This document shows, piece by piece, positions 55,454-64,000 of a DNA stretch of 64,000 nt; position 1 is the stretch's first letter; every line of letters begins with the position of its first letter. The position numbers were made by a program, and so were the translations under genes. The stretch comes from Chryseobacterium sp. (lineage in GTDB: Bacteria; Bacteroidota; Bacteroidia; Flavobacteriales; Weeksellaceae): the NCBI GenBank assembly GCA_031286615.1, contig JAITUA010000020.1, positions 372,001 to 436,000 on the forward strand. The letters are read 5' to 3'. The notes beneath the pieces were generated by a model. The model ran no database searches, was not told where the DNA came from, and saw only the letters and a program-made list of their open reading frames with translations.

Positions 55454-55873
55454 ATGAAAAAAATATTGTTAACGTTTGCACTTTCTCTGTGTGGGGTACT
55501 TACATTTGCACAGATAGAAGGTAAGTGGAAAACAATAGATGATGAGACAAAACAGGCAAAATCTATTGTTGAAGTATTTAAAAAGTCAGATGGAAAATAT
55601 TATGGGAAAGTTTCCCAGTTATTGGTGAAACCAGCTGATCCTAACTGTACAGCCTGTAAAGATGACAGAAAAGGGAAACCAATTGTAGGACTGGAGATCA
55701 TCAGAGGATTGAAAAAAGATGGTGATGAATTCACAGGCGGAACAATTACAGATCCTAAAACAGGGAAAACATACAAGTGTACCATTACAAGAAGTGGAGA
55801 TAAGCTGAATGTAAGAGGGTACTTAGGATTATCTCTATTGGGAAGAACCCAGGTTTGGGAAAAAATGAATTAA
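55454..55873 (+). CDS. DUF2147 domain secreted protein
   Basis: 139 aa with a signal peptide ending TFAQ. IEGKWKTIDDETKQAKSIVE and the Cys pair NCTACKDDRKGKP (CxxC) and GTITDPKTGKTYKC match DUF2147, a small beta-barrel-like domain of unknown role in envelope. Length is normal. A terminator follows. Confidence 0.88.
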   Translation: MKKILLTFALSLCGVLTFAQIEGKWKTIDDETKQAKSIVEVFKKSDGKYYGKVSQLLVKPADPNCTACKDDRKGKPIVGLEIIRGLKKDGDEFTGGTITDPKTGKTYKCTITRSGDKLNVRGYLGLSLLGRTQVWEKMN

Positions 55874-55894
55874 TTTAAGTTTAAATAGAATTTT

Positions 55895-55929
55895 AAATGA
55901 CATTTCAGAAATGAGATGTCATTTTTTGT
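55895..55929 (+). terminator. Terminator after DUF2147 gene
   Basis: AAATGACAT/ATGTCATTT stem (9 bp), 12-nt loop, T tail. Confidence 0.82.
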
Positions 55930-56082
55930 AGATAAAAGAATGTATAGGGATTTATTCAGAACCTTCTGAAAAATTACAAAGAACTCAGTCTACAGGAGAA
56001 AAATCAGTTTTAAATAAGATTAATAAAAAGATTTCTCGCTCAAATGAGGAGTCTTTTTATGATGTGTATAATAAAAATTCAC

Positions 56083-56090
56083 TATTTTTG
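56083..56090 (+). promoter_or_regulatory. -7 box TATTTTTG before pdhB
   Basis: Matches TAnnTTTG, 23 nt before the start codon. Confidence 0.45.
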
Positions 56091-56113
56091 TAGTCTAAAT
56101 TTTTCGAATAAAT

Positions 56114-57094
56114 ATGGCAGAATATACTTTTCGTGAGGTAATTGCACAGGCAATGAGCGAGGAAATGCGTAAAGACGAATCCATCTTTTTAATGGGGGAG
56201 GAAGTTGCAGAATACAATGGTGCTTATAAAGCTTCAAAAGGAATGCTGGATGAGTTTGGTCCTAAAAGAGTAATTGATACCCCAATTGCAGAACTTGGGT
56301 TTACAGGAATTGCTGTTGGTGCTGCGATGAATGGTAACAGACCAATTGTAGAGTATATGACATTCAATTTCTCATTGGTAGGAATTGATCAGATTATCAA
56401 TAATGCTGCAAAAATCCGTCAGATGAGTGGTGGGCAATGGAACTGCCCAATCGTTTTCCGTGGACCTACGGCTTCTGCAGGACAATTGGGAGCTACCCAT
56501 TCTCAGGCATTTGAAAACTGGTTTGCAAACATTCCTGGCCTTAAAGTAGTGGTTCCTTCAAATCCTTACGATGCGAAAGGATTGTTGAAAACTGCAATTC
56601 AGGATAATGATCCGGTTATTTTCATGGAATCTGAGCAGATGTATGGAGATAAAATGGAAATTCCTGAAGAAGAATACTACTTACCATTAGGAAAAGCAGA
56701 TATTAAGAGAGAAGGTACAGACGTTACTTTGGTTTCTTTCGGTAAGATCATGAAGCTGGCTTTACAGGCTGCTGAAGATATGGCTAAAGAAGGAATCTCT
56801 GTAGAGGTTATTGACCTTAGAACAGTTCGTCCTCTTGATTTTGATACTATTCTGGCATCAGTGAAGAAAACAAATAGATTGGTTATTTTAGAAGAAGCTT
56901 GGCCATTTGCTTCTATATCTTCTGAAATTACTTATATGGTACAGCAGAAAGCATTTGATTATTTAGATGCTCCTATCAAGAGAATTACTACTCCTGATGC
57001 ACCTGCACCTTACTCTGCAGCATTATTTGCAGAATGGTTCCCTAAACTTGAAAAAGTAAAAGAGGAAATTAAAAAAGCGATGTACGTAAAATAG
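56114..57094 (+). CDS. pdhB: Pyruvate dehydrogenase E1 component, beta subunit
   Basis: 326 aa. EEVAEYNGAYKASKGMLDEF, GPKRVIDTPIAELGFTG, RGPTASAGQLGATHSQAFE and the C-terminal LEEAWPFASISSEI are standard E1-beta features (thiamine-diphosphate binding half and transketolase C domain). With E1-alpha it decarboxylates pyruvate. pdhA is not adjacent, so the complex genes are split. A branched-chain 2-oxoacid dehydrogenase beta subunit is the alternative, but similarity to PdhB is stronger. Confidence 0.93.
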   Translation: MAEYTFREVIAQAMSEEMRKDESIFLMGEEVAEYNGAYKASKGMLDEFGPKRVIDTPIAELGFTGIAVGAAMNGNRPIVEYMTFNFSLVGIDQIINNAAKIRQMSGGQWNCPIVFRGPTASAGQLGATHSQAFENWFANIPGLKVVVPSNPYDAKGLLKTAIQDNDPVIFMESEQMYGDKMEIPEEEYYLPLGKADIKREGTDVTLVSFGKIMKLALQAAEDMAKEGISVEVIDLRTVRPLDFDTILASVKKTNRLVILEEAWPFASISSEITYMVQQKAFDYLDAPIKRITTPDAPAPYSAALFAEWFPKLEKVKEEIKKAMYVK

Positions 57095-57105
57095 TTATAG
57101 AGAAA

Positions 57106-57128
57106 AACTTCCGAAAGGAAGTTTTTTC
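57106..57128 (+). terminator. Terminator after pdhB
   Basis: AACTTCC/GGAAGTT stem, GAAA loop, T6. Confidence 0.88.
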
Positions 57129-57155
57129 ATTTATTATATTCATGAAGAAAAATGC

Positions 57156-57183
57156 TTGACGTCATAAAATTAGTATAAATTTG
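57156..57183 (+). promoter_or_regulatory. Promoter of kup, TTG-N17-TAAATTTG
   Basis: TTG at 57156-57158 and TAAATTTG at 57176-57183 with 17-nt spacing, the best match to the Bacteroidota housekeeping promoter in the window. It precedes the kup ATG by 24 nt. Confidence 0.72.
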
Positions 57184-57207
57184 CGCTTTTAAAATAAATT
57201 GGCTCAT

Positions 57208-59199
57208 ATGGCAGAAGTTACAGAAGGCGGTCATCACTTTGACTTAAAGAAGCTTTCATTTGTAGGCGTTATTGTTTCTCTCGGGATCGTTTTCGGAGAT
57301 ATTGGTACGTCACCGCTTTACGTAATGAAAGCGATTGTGAACGCAAGAAAAGATGGCGCATCAATGCCGTTTGATGAATATATTGAAGGAGCTCTATCCT
57401 GTATCATCTGGACATTAACTCTTCAGACCACCCTTAAATATGTAATTATTGCTTTAAGAGCAGATAACAAGGGTGAAGGTGGAATTCTTGCATTGTATTC
57501 ACTGGTAAAAAAGCTCAAAAAAAAATGGCTGTATGTAGTTGCTATTATAGGAGCTTCTACCTTGGTAGCCGATAGTGTGATTACACCTTCTTTGACGGTG
57601 ATGTCCGCTATTGAAGGACTAAAAATATATAATCCTGAAACTCCGGTTGTCCTTATTACACTGATTATTCTATTCGTGATATTTGTCGTACAACAGTTCG
57701 GAACCGCCTCTATAGGTAAATTTTTTGGGCCTGTAATGGTTACATGGTTTTTGGTTTTAGGTATTTCAGGATCATTTCATATTTTTGATCATATTGAAAT
57801 TATCAGAGCATTTAACCCCATTTATGCCTATAATCTGATTACCCATTCTTCAAGTGCTATTGTTATTATGGGAGCTGTTTTCTTATGTACAACAGGAGCT
57901 GAAGCATTATATTCTGATTTAGGACACTGTGGAGCAAAAAATATTCGGATCAGCTGGGTTTTTGTTAAAGTTATGCTGATTCTGAATTATTTAGGCCAAG
58001 GTTCATGGCTGTTGGATAACTATCATCAGGTACATAACGGCGTTAATCCTTTCTTTGGTATCATGCCGGAATGGGCTGTTTTACCAAGTGTTATCCTGGC
58101 TACTGCAGCAGCAATCATTGCAAGTCAGGCTGTTATTACAGGTTCATTCACTATGTTTTCAGAAGCAATGTCTATTTCTTTCTGGCCCAATCAGCATATT
58201 GAGTATCCATCGGGAGTAAAAGGACAGATGTATATCCCGAGAATCAACTGGGGGCTGATGGCTTTTTGTTTTGTAGTGGTAGTATTTTTCCAGAAATCTG
58301 AAAAGATGGAAGCTGCTTATGGTCTTACTATTACCATTACCATGTTGATGACTACCATCTTATTGTTATTCTGGCTAAGCCGTACAAGAGTGAATAAAAT
58401 CTTTATTATAGGATTTGCAATTATTTATCTTTTCCTCGAATCAGGTTTCTTCTATGCCAATGTGATTAAGTTTGTAGATGGAGGCTGGCTTACTATGGTA
58501 TTGGGAGGATTTATTGCAGTTTGCATGTATGCATGGTATAACGGAAGATTGATCAAAGCTAACTTTATCCAATATGTAAAAATAGAAAAATATGTGTCTA
58601 TCCTTAAAGACATGAAACTGGATACAACAATTCCGAAATATGCTACAAATCTTGCTTACCTGAGCCGAGCTAAAAGAAATGATGAAGTGGAATCAAAAAT
58701 CATCTACTCTATCATCAAGAAACAACCTAAAAGAGCAGATCATTACTTTATCCTGAGTATTGTAAACCAGGAAGATCCTTATACTTTCAAATATACTGTA
58801 GACGAAATTCTTCCGGGAACTGTATTTAAAATCAACTTTCTTTTAGGATTTAAAGTAGACCGAAGAATTAATGACTATTTCAATATGGTTCTTAAAGATT
58901 TAATGGCAGATGGAACCATTCCTTCAAGAAGCAGCCATCCTTCATTAAGATCTCATGAAATACCGCCGGATCTTAAGTATGTGATCATAGATAACACCTA
59001 TATCAACGATATCCTTTTAACTGTTAAACAGAAGATTACACTCAATATTTACAACTTTGTGAAGTATATCGGAAGTGATGACTTTAAGGCTTGGGGAGTA
59101 TCTTCTCATAACGTTGAAGTAGAATCAGCACCTATTACAGAACTTACGGTTTATGATAATAAGATTGAGCAGTCGGGGTACTTCCGTCACAACTCTTAG
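57208..59199 (+). CDS. kup: KUP-type potassium transporter
   Basis: About 663 aa with 12 membrane helices. The family signature GIVFGDIGTSPLYVMKAI lies near the N-terminus, followed by ADNKGEGGILALYSLV and TGAEALYSDLGHCG. The C-terminal cytoplasmic domain occupies about 470-663. The ATG at 57208 (MAEVTEGGHHF) is preferred to the TTG 9 nt upstream. It takes up K+ with protons. Its promoter is clear. Confidence 0.95.
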   Translation: MAEVTEGGHHFDLKKLSFVGVIVSLGIVFGDIGTSPLYVMKAIVNARKDGASMPFDEYIEGALSCIIWTLTLQTTLKYVIIALRADNKGEGGILALYSLVKKLKKKWLYVVAIIGASTLVADSVITPSLTVMSAIEGLKIYNPETPVVLITLIILFVIFVVQQFGTASIGKFFGPVMVTWFLVLGISGSFHIFDHIEIIRAFNPIYAYNLITHSSSAIVIMGAVFLCTTGAEALYSDLGHCGAKNIRISWVFVKVMLILNYLGQGSWLLDNYHQVHNGVNPFFGIMPEWAVLPSVILATAAAIIASQAVITGSFTMFSEAMSISFWPNQHIEYPSGVKGQMYIPRINWGLMAFCFVVVVFFQKSEKMEAAYGLTITITMLMTTILLLFWLSRTRVNKIFIIGFAIIYLFLESGFFYANVIKFVDGGWLTMVLGGFIAVCMYAWYNGRLIKANFIQYVKIEKYVSILKDMKLDTTIPKYATNLAYLSRAKRNDEVESKIIYSIIKKQPKRADHYFILSIVNQEDPYTFKYTVDEILPGTVFKINFLLGFKVDRRINDYFNMVLKDLMADGTIPSRSSHPSLRSHEIPPDLKYVIIDNTYINDILLTVKQKITLNIYNFVKYIGSDDFKAWGVSSHNVEVESAPITELTVYDNKIEQSGYFRHNS

Positions 59200-59242
59200 T
59201 CTTCTGGCATCTAACCATACTATCTATTTAAATAAAATTCAA

Positions 59243-59250
59243 TAAATTTG
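59243..59250 (+). promoter_or_regulatory. -7 box TAAATTTG before the Fur-family gene
   Basis: Perfect TAnnTTTG, 15 nt before the start codon. Confidence 0.45.
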
Positions 59251-59265
59251 TAGATAATTTTTTTA

Positions 59266-59739
59266 ATGGATACAGTACAAAAAGAAAAAAATATAGCTTT
59301 GATCAAGGATGTTTTGAGAAACTACTTATTAGAAAAAGGGTTCAGAAACACACCTGAAAGATATACGATATTAGAAGAGATTTATAATATGGATCATCAC
59401 TTCAATGTTGATGATCTGTATCTTCTGATGATGCAGAAGAAATATCATGTTTCCAAAGCAACGATTTACAACACTATTGAAATTTTCCTTGATGCAGGTT
59501 TAATTCGTAAGCATCAGTTCGGAGAAAAAACATTGACCTCTTCATCTTATGAGAAGTCTTATTTTGATAAACAGCATGACCACCTGGTGATCTACAAAAA
59601 AGACTCTGATAAAGAGATTGAAGAAATTATTGAATTCTGCGACCCAAGAATCCAAGGAATCAAAGAGGCCATTGAAGAAGCGTTTGGCGTAAGAATTGAT
59701 TCTCATTCGCTATATTTCTATGGCACTAAGAATGACTAA
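59266..59739 (+). CDS. Fur family transcriptional regulator
   Basis: 157 aa. Winged helix (about 15-90; NTPERYTILEEIYNMDHHFN, then HVSKATIYNTIEIFLDAGLI) and the dimer/metal domain (KQHDHLVIYKK, IEFCDPRIQGIKEAIEEAFG, DSHSLYFYG). The CxxC structural zinc pair of classical Fur is absent; only one Cys is seen in the C-terminal part. Fur, Zur and PerR cannot be separated from sequence alone. The gene is followed 3 nt later by the OstA-like gene, so they are co-transcribed. Confidence 0.9.
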   Translation: MDTVQKEKNIALIKDVLRNYLLEKGFRNTPERYTILEEIYNMDHHFNVDDLYLLMMQKKYHVSKATIYNTIEIFLDAGLIRKHQFGEKTLTSSSYEKSYFDKQHDHLVIYKKDSDKEIEEIIEFCDPRIQGIKEAIEEAFGVRIDSHSLYFYGTKND

Positions 59740-59742
59740 TTA

Positions 59743-61482
59743 ATGAGAATAATCCTTTTTCTGTTAATCTTTATTTCTACGCTAAACTTTGCGCAGGAAA
59801 AAACTCCTGTGAAGAGAGATCCCTATTTGCAGGCTCCTTCACCGGCTCAGCCCAAACAGGTGAGCCCCGAAGATAAAGTAAAGATCATCCATGCGGACGA
59901 GATCAAGAAAGACCCTGAAAAGTACGACGGAAACCAATATTTTACCGGTCATGTTCAGATTGAACATCAGGGTTCCATTCTTACCGCGGATGAAGTAGTT
60001 CTGTATAATGAAGAAAACTTTGTAAAAGCAATAGGCAATACAAGGCTTCAAAATACAGATGGCTCCGTAATTACAGCAGGAGAAATGGAATACGATGCCA
60101 ATACCCAAAAAGGTGTTGCCAGAAAAAACGTGGTCTTAACCGACCCAAAACAAACCATAAAGACAGATATTCTGTATTATGACAGACTGGCTAATCAGGC
60201 TTATTTTAATACAGGAGGAACGATTTCTGATGGCCAGAATGTAACCTATGCCAAAGTAGGAACTTACTTTCTCAATACAAGAGTTGTAGACCTTACCGGG
60301 AATGTGAAAATAGAAACACCTCAGTATATCATAGAAGGTCCTAATATCAAGCAGAATCAGAATACTAAAATTGCAGATTTTAATGGTCCTACAACCATTA
60401 CCAGCAAAACCAATCCCCGAAACAGAATTTATACTGAAAGAGGAACCTATAAAATGGATTCCAAGGAGGCTTATCTAACCAAAAACTCAAGGATCTTTTA
60501 TAATGAGAAAATCCTTACCGGTGATGATATGTATTACAATCAGATCTCAGGATTTGGTAAAGCAACCGGAAATGTAACCCTTGATGATCCAAAAGAAAGA
60601 AGATATATAAAAGGAGGGTACGGAGAGATTTTTGAGAAAAAAGACTCTGCAATGATGACGAAAAATCCTTATGCCGTAAAAGTGATGGAAAAAGACTCCA
60701 TTTATTTTGCAGCAGAAAAAATTATCTCTTACCAAAGACCGGATTCATTGGATATTAAAGTGAAGAAAAGTTATCTCAGAGCCTTTAAAAAAGCCCGTAT
60801 TTATAAATCCAATGCACAGGGAAGAGCAGACTCTATTGCTTTCAATGAAACAGACGGAGTGATGCATATGTACACAAGTCCGATTCTGTGGAGTGGCGAA
60901 AAGCAGGTGACTGGTGATAAAGTAGAAGCTTACTTTAATACCAAGACAGAAGATATTGACTCATTAAAAGTAATCGGAAATGCCTTTGCCATCAGTAAAG
61001 TAGATTCGCTCAATCTCAAAGATGAATTCAATCAGGTAAAAGGAAAATTCATGACGGTTTACTATGAGAAAAATGATATCAAAGAAGCAAGAGTCGTTGG
61101 AAATGCTCAGTCTATTGTCTATGTAGATGATACAGATCAGGAAACCAAAAAGCCGGAAAGAATAGGAATTACCCTTTCTACCTGCGGAATTATCGGAGCG
61201 TTGTTTGAAGAAAGAGCCCTGCAGATTATTTCATGTAGTATTGGTGCTGTTTCAGATACGTATCCAATGAGTAAAATAGAACCTGCACGAAGGAAGTTCC
61301 CCGATTTTAACTGGAATACAAAAGACAGGATTCGGAAATGGCAGGATATTCTTGTAGATAGCCCGAATAACGAAGAAATACAATATACCGCTGATAGTGA
61401 ACTCTTCGACAAAGCGCAGAAAGCAATTGACGATGAAAAAGCCAAAGAAGAAGCTAAAAAGCCGAAACGAACCAGAAAATAA
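59743..61482 (+). CDS. OstA/LptA-like LPS transport protein
   Basis: 579 aa with a signal peptide ending NFAQE. IIHADEIKKDPEKYDGNQYF starts the OstA-like jelly roll that continues as repeated beta strands (GHVQIEHQGSILTADEVVLY, MYYNQISGFGKATGNVTL). A Lys/Glu-rich C-terminal tail follows. It probably forms the periplasmic bridge for lipopolysaccharide. Much longer than LptA of proteobacteria, as usual for Bacteroidota. Confidence 0.85.
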   Translation: MRIILFLLIFISTLNFAQEKTPVKRDPYLQAPSPAQPKQVSPEDKVKIIHADEIKKDPEKYDGNQYFTGHVQIEHQGSILTADEVVLYNEENFVKAIGNTRLQNTDGSVITAGEMEYDANTQKGVARKNVVLTDPKQTIKTDILYYDRLANQAYFNTGGTISDGQNVTYAKVGTYFLNTRVVDLTGNVKIETPQYIIEGPNIKQNQNTKIADFNGPTTITSKTNPRNRIYTERGTYKMDSKEAYLTKNSRIFYNEKILTGDDMYYNQISGFGKATGNVTLDDPKERRYIKGGYGEIFEKKDSAMMTKNPYAVKVMEKDSIYFAAEKIISYQRPDSLDIKVKKSYLRAFKKARIYKSNAQGRADSIAFNETDGVMHMYTSPILWSGEKQVTGDKVEAYFNTKTEDIDSLKVIGNAFAISKVDSLNLKDEFNQVKGKFMTVYYEKNDIKEARVVGNAQSIVYVDDTDQETKKPERIGITLSTCGIIGALFEERALQIISCSIGAVSDTYPMSKIEPARRKFPDFNWNTKDRIRKWQDILVDSPNNEEIQYTADSELFDKAQKAIDDEKAKEEAKKPKRTRK

Positions 61483-61486
61483 TATA

Positions 61487-61513
61487 AAAGACCAGTACTC
61501 ACTGGTCTTTTTT
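61487..61513 (+). terminator. Terminator after OstA-like gene
   Basis: The 10-bp stem AAAGACCAGT/ACTGGTCTTT with loop ACTC, then TTT. Confidence 0.88.
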
Positions 61514-61572
61514 GTGGATTAATTTTAACCTTTAATGAATCTTTTATAGCTTTGCTGAAATTTTTGGAGACA

Positions 61573-62754
61573 ATGGAAATGCATAAAGATTTTTTTATAT
61601 ATCAGGCTCAAACCACAAAATTTGCCGCAGGTTTTGAAGTTGAAAAAGCAGAAGGAAGCTATATCTACGGTACAGACGGAAAAAGATATCTTGACTTTGT
61701 AGCAGGAGTCTCTGCCAATACGCTGGGACATTCACATCCTAAGATCGTAAATGCAATCAAAGAACAGGCAGATAAATACCTTCACGTAATGGTGTATGGC
61801 GAATATGCCCAGGAAAAGCCTATTGCCTTATGTAGACTGCTTGCAGAAGCTACTCCAGAGCCTTTAGAAGTTACCTATCTTGTAAACAGTGGTGCCGAGG
61901 CTATTGACGGAAGTCTGAAGCTGGCAAAACGATATACCGGAAGAGAAGAAATTATTTCCTTTAAAGACTCTTATCACGGAAATACCCATGGCGCTCTAAG
62001 TGTTTCAGGAAATGAAACTCATAAAAGGGAATTCCGTCCCTTACTGCCGATGGTTTCTTTCATTGAATTTAATAATGAAAAAGATTTCGATAAAATCACT
62101 GAGAAAACAGCTTGTGTTATCCTTGAAACCATTCAGGGAGCGGCAGGGTTTCTGGTTCCCGATAAAGACTATCTGATCAAACTGAAGAAAAGATGTGAAG
62201 AAGTGGGAGCACTTTTGATTTTAGATGAAATTCAGCCCGGATTTGGGAGAACAGGAAAGTTATTTTCTTTTGAACACTTTGGAATCGTTCCGGATATCCT
62301 GGTGATGGGTAAAGGAATGGGAGGAGGAGTTCCTGTAGGAGCTTTTATGAGTTCCAGAGAAATCATGGAAAGCTTATCACACTCACCAAAGCTTGGTCAT
62401 ATTACTACTTTTGGAGGAAATCCATTGATTGCTGCAGCAAGTTACGCTACTTTAAAAGAAGTGCTGGACAGCGGACTGATGAATGAAGTGGAAGAAAAAG
62501 AAAAACTGTTCAGAGAACTTCTAGTTCATCCTAAAATTAAAAATATCAATGGTAAAGGTTTAATGCTTGCCGTGAATCTCGGAACCCCGGAATATACACT
62601 GGAAGTAGCGAAAAAATGTATGGAAAAAGGACTTGTTGTTTTCTGGCAGCTGTACAGAAATGAATACCTGAGAATTTCTCCGCCTCTTATATTATCTAAA
62701 GATGAAATCAGAGAAGGATGTCAGATTATTCTTGATATACTGAACGAAAATTAA
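61573..62754 (+). CDS. Class III PLP-dependent aminotransferase
   Basis: About 393 aa. YLDFVAGVSANTLGHSHPKI and NSGAEAIDGSLKLAKRYTGR are the N-terminal substrate/PLP motifs. ILDEIQPGFGRTGKLFSFEH has the Asp that binds the PLP nitrogen, and the Schiff-base Lys is in LVMGKGMGGGVPVG. The family includes acetylornithine and aspartate-family aminotransferases; the amino donor is uncertain. ATG 61573 (MEMHKDFFIYQAQTTK) is the natural start rather than the TTG at 61552. Confidence 0.9.
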   Translation: MEMHKDFFIYQAQTTKFAAGFEVEKAEGSYIYGTDGKRYLDFVAGVSANTLGHSHPKIVNAIKEQADKYLHVMVYGEYAQEKPIALCRLLAEATPEPLEVTYLVNSGAEAIDGSLKLAKRYTGREEIISFKDSYHGNTHGALSVSGNETHKREFRPLLPMVSFIEFNNEKDFDKITEKTACVILETIQGAAGFLVPDKDYLIKLKKRCEEVGALLILDEIQPGFGRTGKLFSFEHFGIVPDILVMGKGMGGGVPVGAFMSSREIMESLSHSPKLGHITTFGGNPLIAAASYATLKEVLDSGLMNEVEEKEKLFRELLVHPKIKNINGKGLMLAVNLGTPEYTLEVAKKCMEKGLVVFWQLYRNEYLRISPPLILSKDEIREGCQIILDILNEN

Positions 62755-62760
62755 AGATAA

Positions 62761-62788
62761 AATCTCTCCGGAAAGGAGAGATTTTTTT
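62761..62788 (+). terminator. Terminator after aminotransferase gene
   Basis: AATCTCTCC/GGAGAGATT stem with a 5-nt loop and T run. Confidence 0.88.
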
Positions 62789-62942
62789 ATGCTTTACATG
62801 ACAGTTTTAACCATTAAAAATTAATGGAATAAGGATTTAAATCCCGTGATAAATATCATACTGATTCTTTAAAAAAGTAATTGTTTTTTTGCGTAATAAA
62901 AAAATTAATTTATATATTGCGGGACGATAAAACAAAGATTAT

Positions 62943-63329
62943 ATGGCGAAACATAAAGTCCATTACGAATTTCCAATGCACTGTTTATCAGAGATTTTAT
63001 ATGAATATCTGGCAACTGCAGAGGGATTGTCTGAATGGTTTGCGGATGAGGTAACAGAGAAAGGCGATGATTTCTTTTTTAGCTGGGGTGGAGGACCTGC
63101 TGAGAAGGCCACTTTGATCAGATATAAGCCTGAAGGTTTCGTGCGTTTCAGATGGGAAGAAGATGAAGGAACAAAAAATTTCTTTGAAATGACTATCACA
63201 ATTGATGATATTACAGAAGATCTGGCTTTGAATATTACAGATTTCTGTGAAGAAGGTGATGAAGAGGAAAATGCAATGTATTGGGAAAATCTTATTGAAA
63301 ACCTAAGAATAAAACTAGGTGCGGCATAA
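62943..63329 (+). CDS. START-like (SRPBCC) domain protein
   Basis: 128 aa, cytoplasmic, single-domain. AKHKVHYEFPMHCLSEILYE, then EGLSEWFADEV and FFFSWGGGPAEKATLIRY match the AHSA1/START-like helix-grip fold widespread in Flavobacteriales. It may bind a hydrophobic ligand; role unknown. Followed by a terminator and an aminotransferase gene. Confidence 0.85.
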   Translation: MAKHKVHYEFPMHCLSEILYEYLATAEGLSEWFADEVTEKGDDFFFSWGGGPAEKATLIRYKPEGFVRFRWEEDEGTKNFFEMTITIDDITEDLALNITDFCEEGDEEENAMYWENLIENLRIKLGAA

Positions 63330-63357
63330 TACCGGGCTATACTAAATGATAAAACTG

Positions 63358-63386
63358 ATGAACGATTTATCGTTCATTATTTTTTT
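63358..63386 (+). terminator. Terminator after START-like gene
   Basis: ATGAACGA/TCGTTCAT stem, loop TTTA, then a T-rich tail. Confidence 0.82.
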
Positions 63387-63407
63387 GTAAATAAATCACA
63401 TCAAAAA

Positions 63408-64000
63408 TTGGAAAATCAATATTTTACATCAGACGAGTTAAATGTAAAGAACAGAGCCTTTCTTTGGGGCGACTCAGTGAAAGTTTCTTTCTTTGTAAGA
63501 AATGGTGGATTGATCATGGACGAAGAATGCTATTTTTTCCTGATGGCTTCCATGAGAAAGATGAGAATGAATATTCCTTTAACGTATACCCTGGAGTTTT
63601 TCCAGACACTTTTTCAAAAAGAAATTATTGAAGGTAAAGGAGTAAACAACGGAATTATCAATTTCCAGGTATTCAGGAATAATGACGGAATAACATTGGC
63701 AAAATCTTCTGTTTCCTATTTTTACGAAGTTTTAGAAATGGCAGATGTGCTGGCAGTTCATCAAAGACCTTTAGAATTGGATTTAATTAAAGAAATTAAC
63801 GTTAATAACAACCTTCTGAGCAATATCAGAGTTCACTGCCCGGAAAATATCTACGGAGCGATCTATGCCCAGGAAAACGACCTTGATGACGTTATTCTTC
63901 TGAATCCAAATAAAAGAATAGCACGTACCACTGCCGGAAATCTTCTTTTTTTAGAAGGTGATGTTATTAAAGTACCAAAACAGACTGAAGGAGCTTACAT
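63408..64000 (+). CDS. Class IV aminotransferase, 3' end outside window
   Basis: The frame is open from a TTG start (MENQYFTSDELNVKNRAFLW) to the window edge, about 197 residues. FLWGDSVKVSFFVRNG and the strand LLSNIRVHCPENIYGAIYA, then VILLNPNKRIARTTAGNLLF are typical of PLP fold-type IV enzymes (branched-chain amino acid aminotransferase/aminodeoxychorismate lyase). Which of these it is cannot be told because the end is missing. No ATG is available in frame. Confidence 0.8.
   Translation, partial: MENQYFTSDELNVKNRAFLWGDSVKVSFFVRNGGLIMDEECYFFLMASMRKMRMNIPLTYTLEFFQTLFQKEIIEGKGVNNGIINFQVFRNNDGITLAKSSVSYFYEVLEMADVLAVHQRPLELDLIKEINVNNNLLSNIRVHCPENIYGAIYAQENDLDDVILLNPNKRIARTTAGNLLFLEGDVIKVPKQTEGAY

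Noticed and set aside
1-64000. CRISPR array
   Set aside because: No regularly spaced direct repeats with unique spacers were seen, including around the dCas12f gene.

Overview
The window looks like a chromosomal segment of a Bacteroidota bacterium of the Flavobacteriales, most likely Chryseobacterium or a close relative. The evidence is low GC, promoters of the TAnnTTTG type, almost no Shine-Dalgarno sequences, and families typical of this group: GLPGLI, DUF6427, a TonB receptor with a carboxypeptidase-regulatory N-terminus, DUF3109, OstA-like proteins and DUF6443/RHS. The genus is inference; no rRNA is present.

Positions 1-12.4 kb are accessory DNA. The order is the end of one RHS-type gene, a complete RHS repeat protein with a variable C-terminal domain followed by a small membrane protein (candidate toxin/immunity pair), a MobV-like relaxase, an Xre regulator with its own palindromic operator, and a structured non-coding stretch of about 0.75 kb. 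Next comes the most interesting locus: an intact sigma factor with an extra C-terminal helix-turn-helix (8260-9075), then, 1 nt later, a nuclease-dead Cas12f/TnpB-like protein (9077-10169), then a guide-RNA-like non-coding segment (about 10180-10267). I read this as a sigma factor/dCas12f/guide RNA module for RNA-directed transcription. In this copy the dCas12f frame is broken twice, each time by what looks like one lost A. A decayed ORF, a 53-aa conserved-looking protein and a serine recombinase follow. The recombinase frame is also broken by one missing base and its tail runs antisense into a tRNA-Gln gene, which marks the probable end of the integrated element.

From 12.7 kb on, the DNA is ordinary chromosome. 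In order: der; upp, convergent with an alpha/beta hydrolase; comF; a RamB-like regulator divergent from the glyoxylate-shunt genes aceB and aceA, with two GCGA-N4-TCGC palindromes between them; OmpH/Skp; a thioesterase; two secreted EreA/ChaN-like proteins; queD; lpxH; a LuxE-like acyl-protein synthetase; aqpZ; a DUF5715 protein; a membrane protein/histidine kinase/LuxR response regulator set; a DUF2235 (Tle1-like) protein lacking its serine nucleophile; a small Cys-containing secreted protein and a GLPGLI protein; an ABC-F ATPase; a His/Cys protein, TonB receptor and lipoprotein cluster; tig; a LolA-like protein and an M16 protease; DUF3109/DUF6427/small membrane protein; a universal stress protein; an FAH-family hydrolase; a DUF2007 protein; a DEDD exonuclease; pssA; an LtaS-like enzyme; a DUF2147 protein; pdhB; kup; a Fur-family regulator; an OstA/LptA protein; a class III aminotransferase; a START-like protein; and the 5' part of a class IV aminotransferase that runs off the window.

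Many transcription units end in clear stem-loop plus T-run terminators, listed below. No CRISPR array, rRNA or intact insertion sequence was seen.
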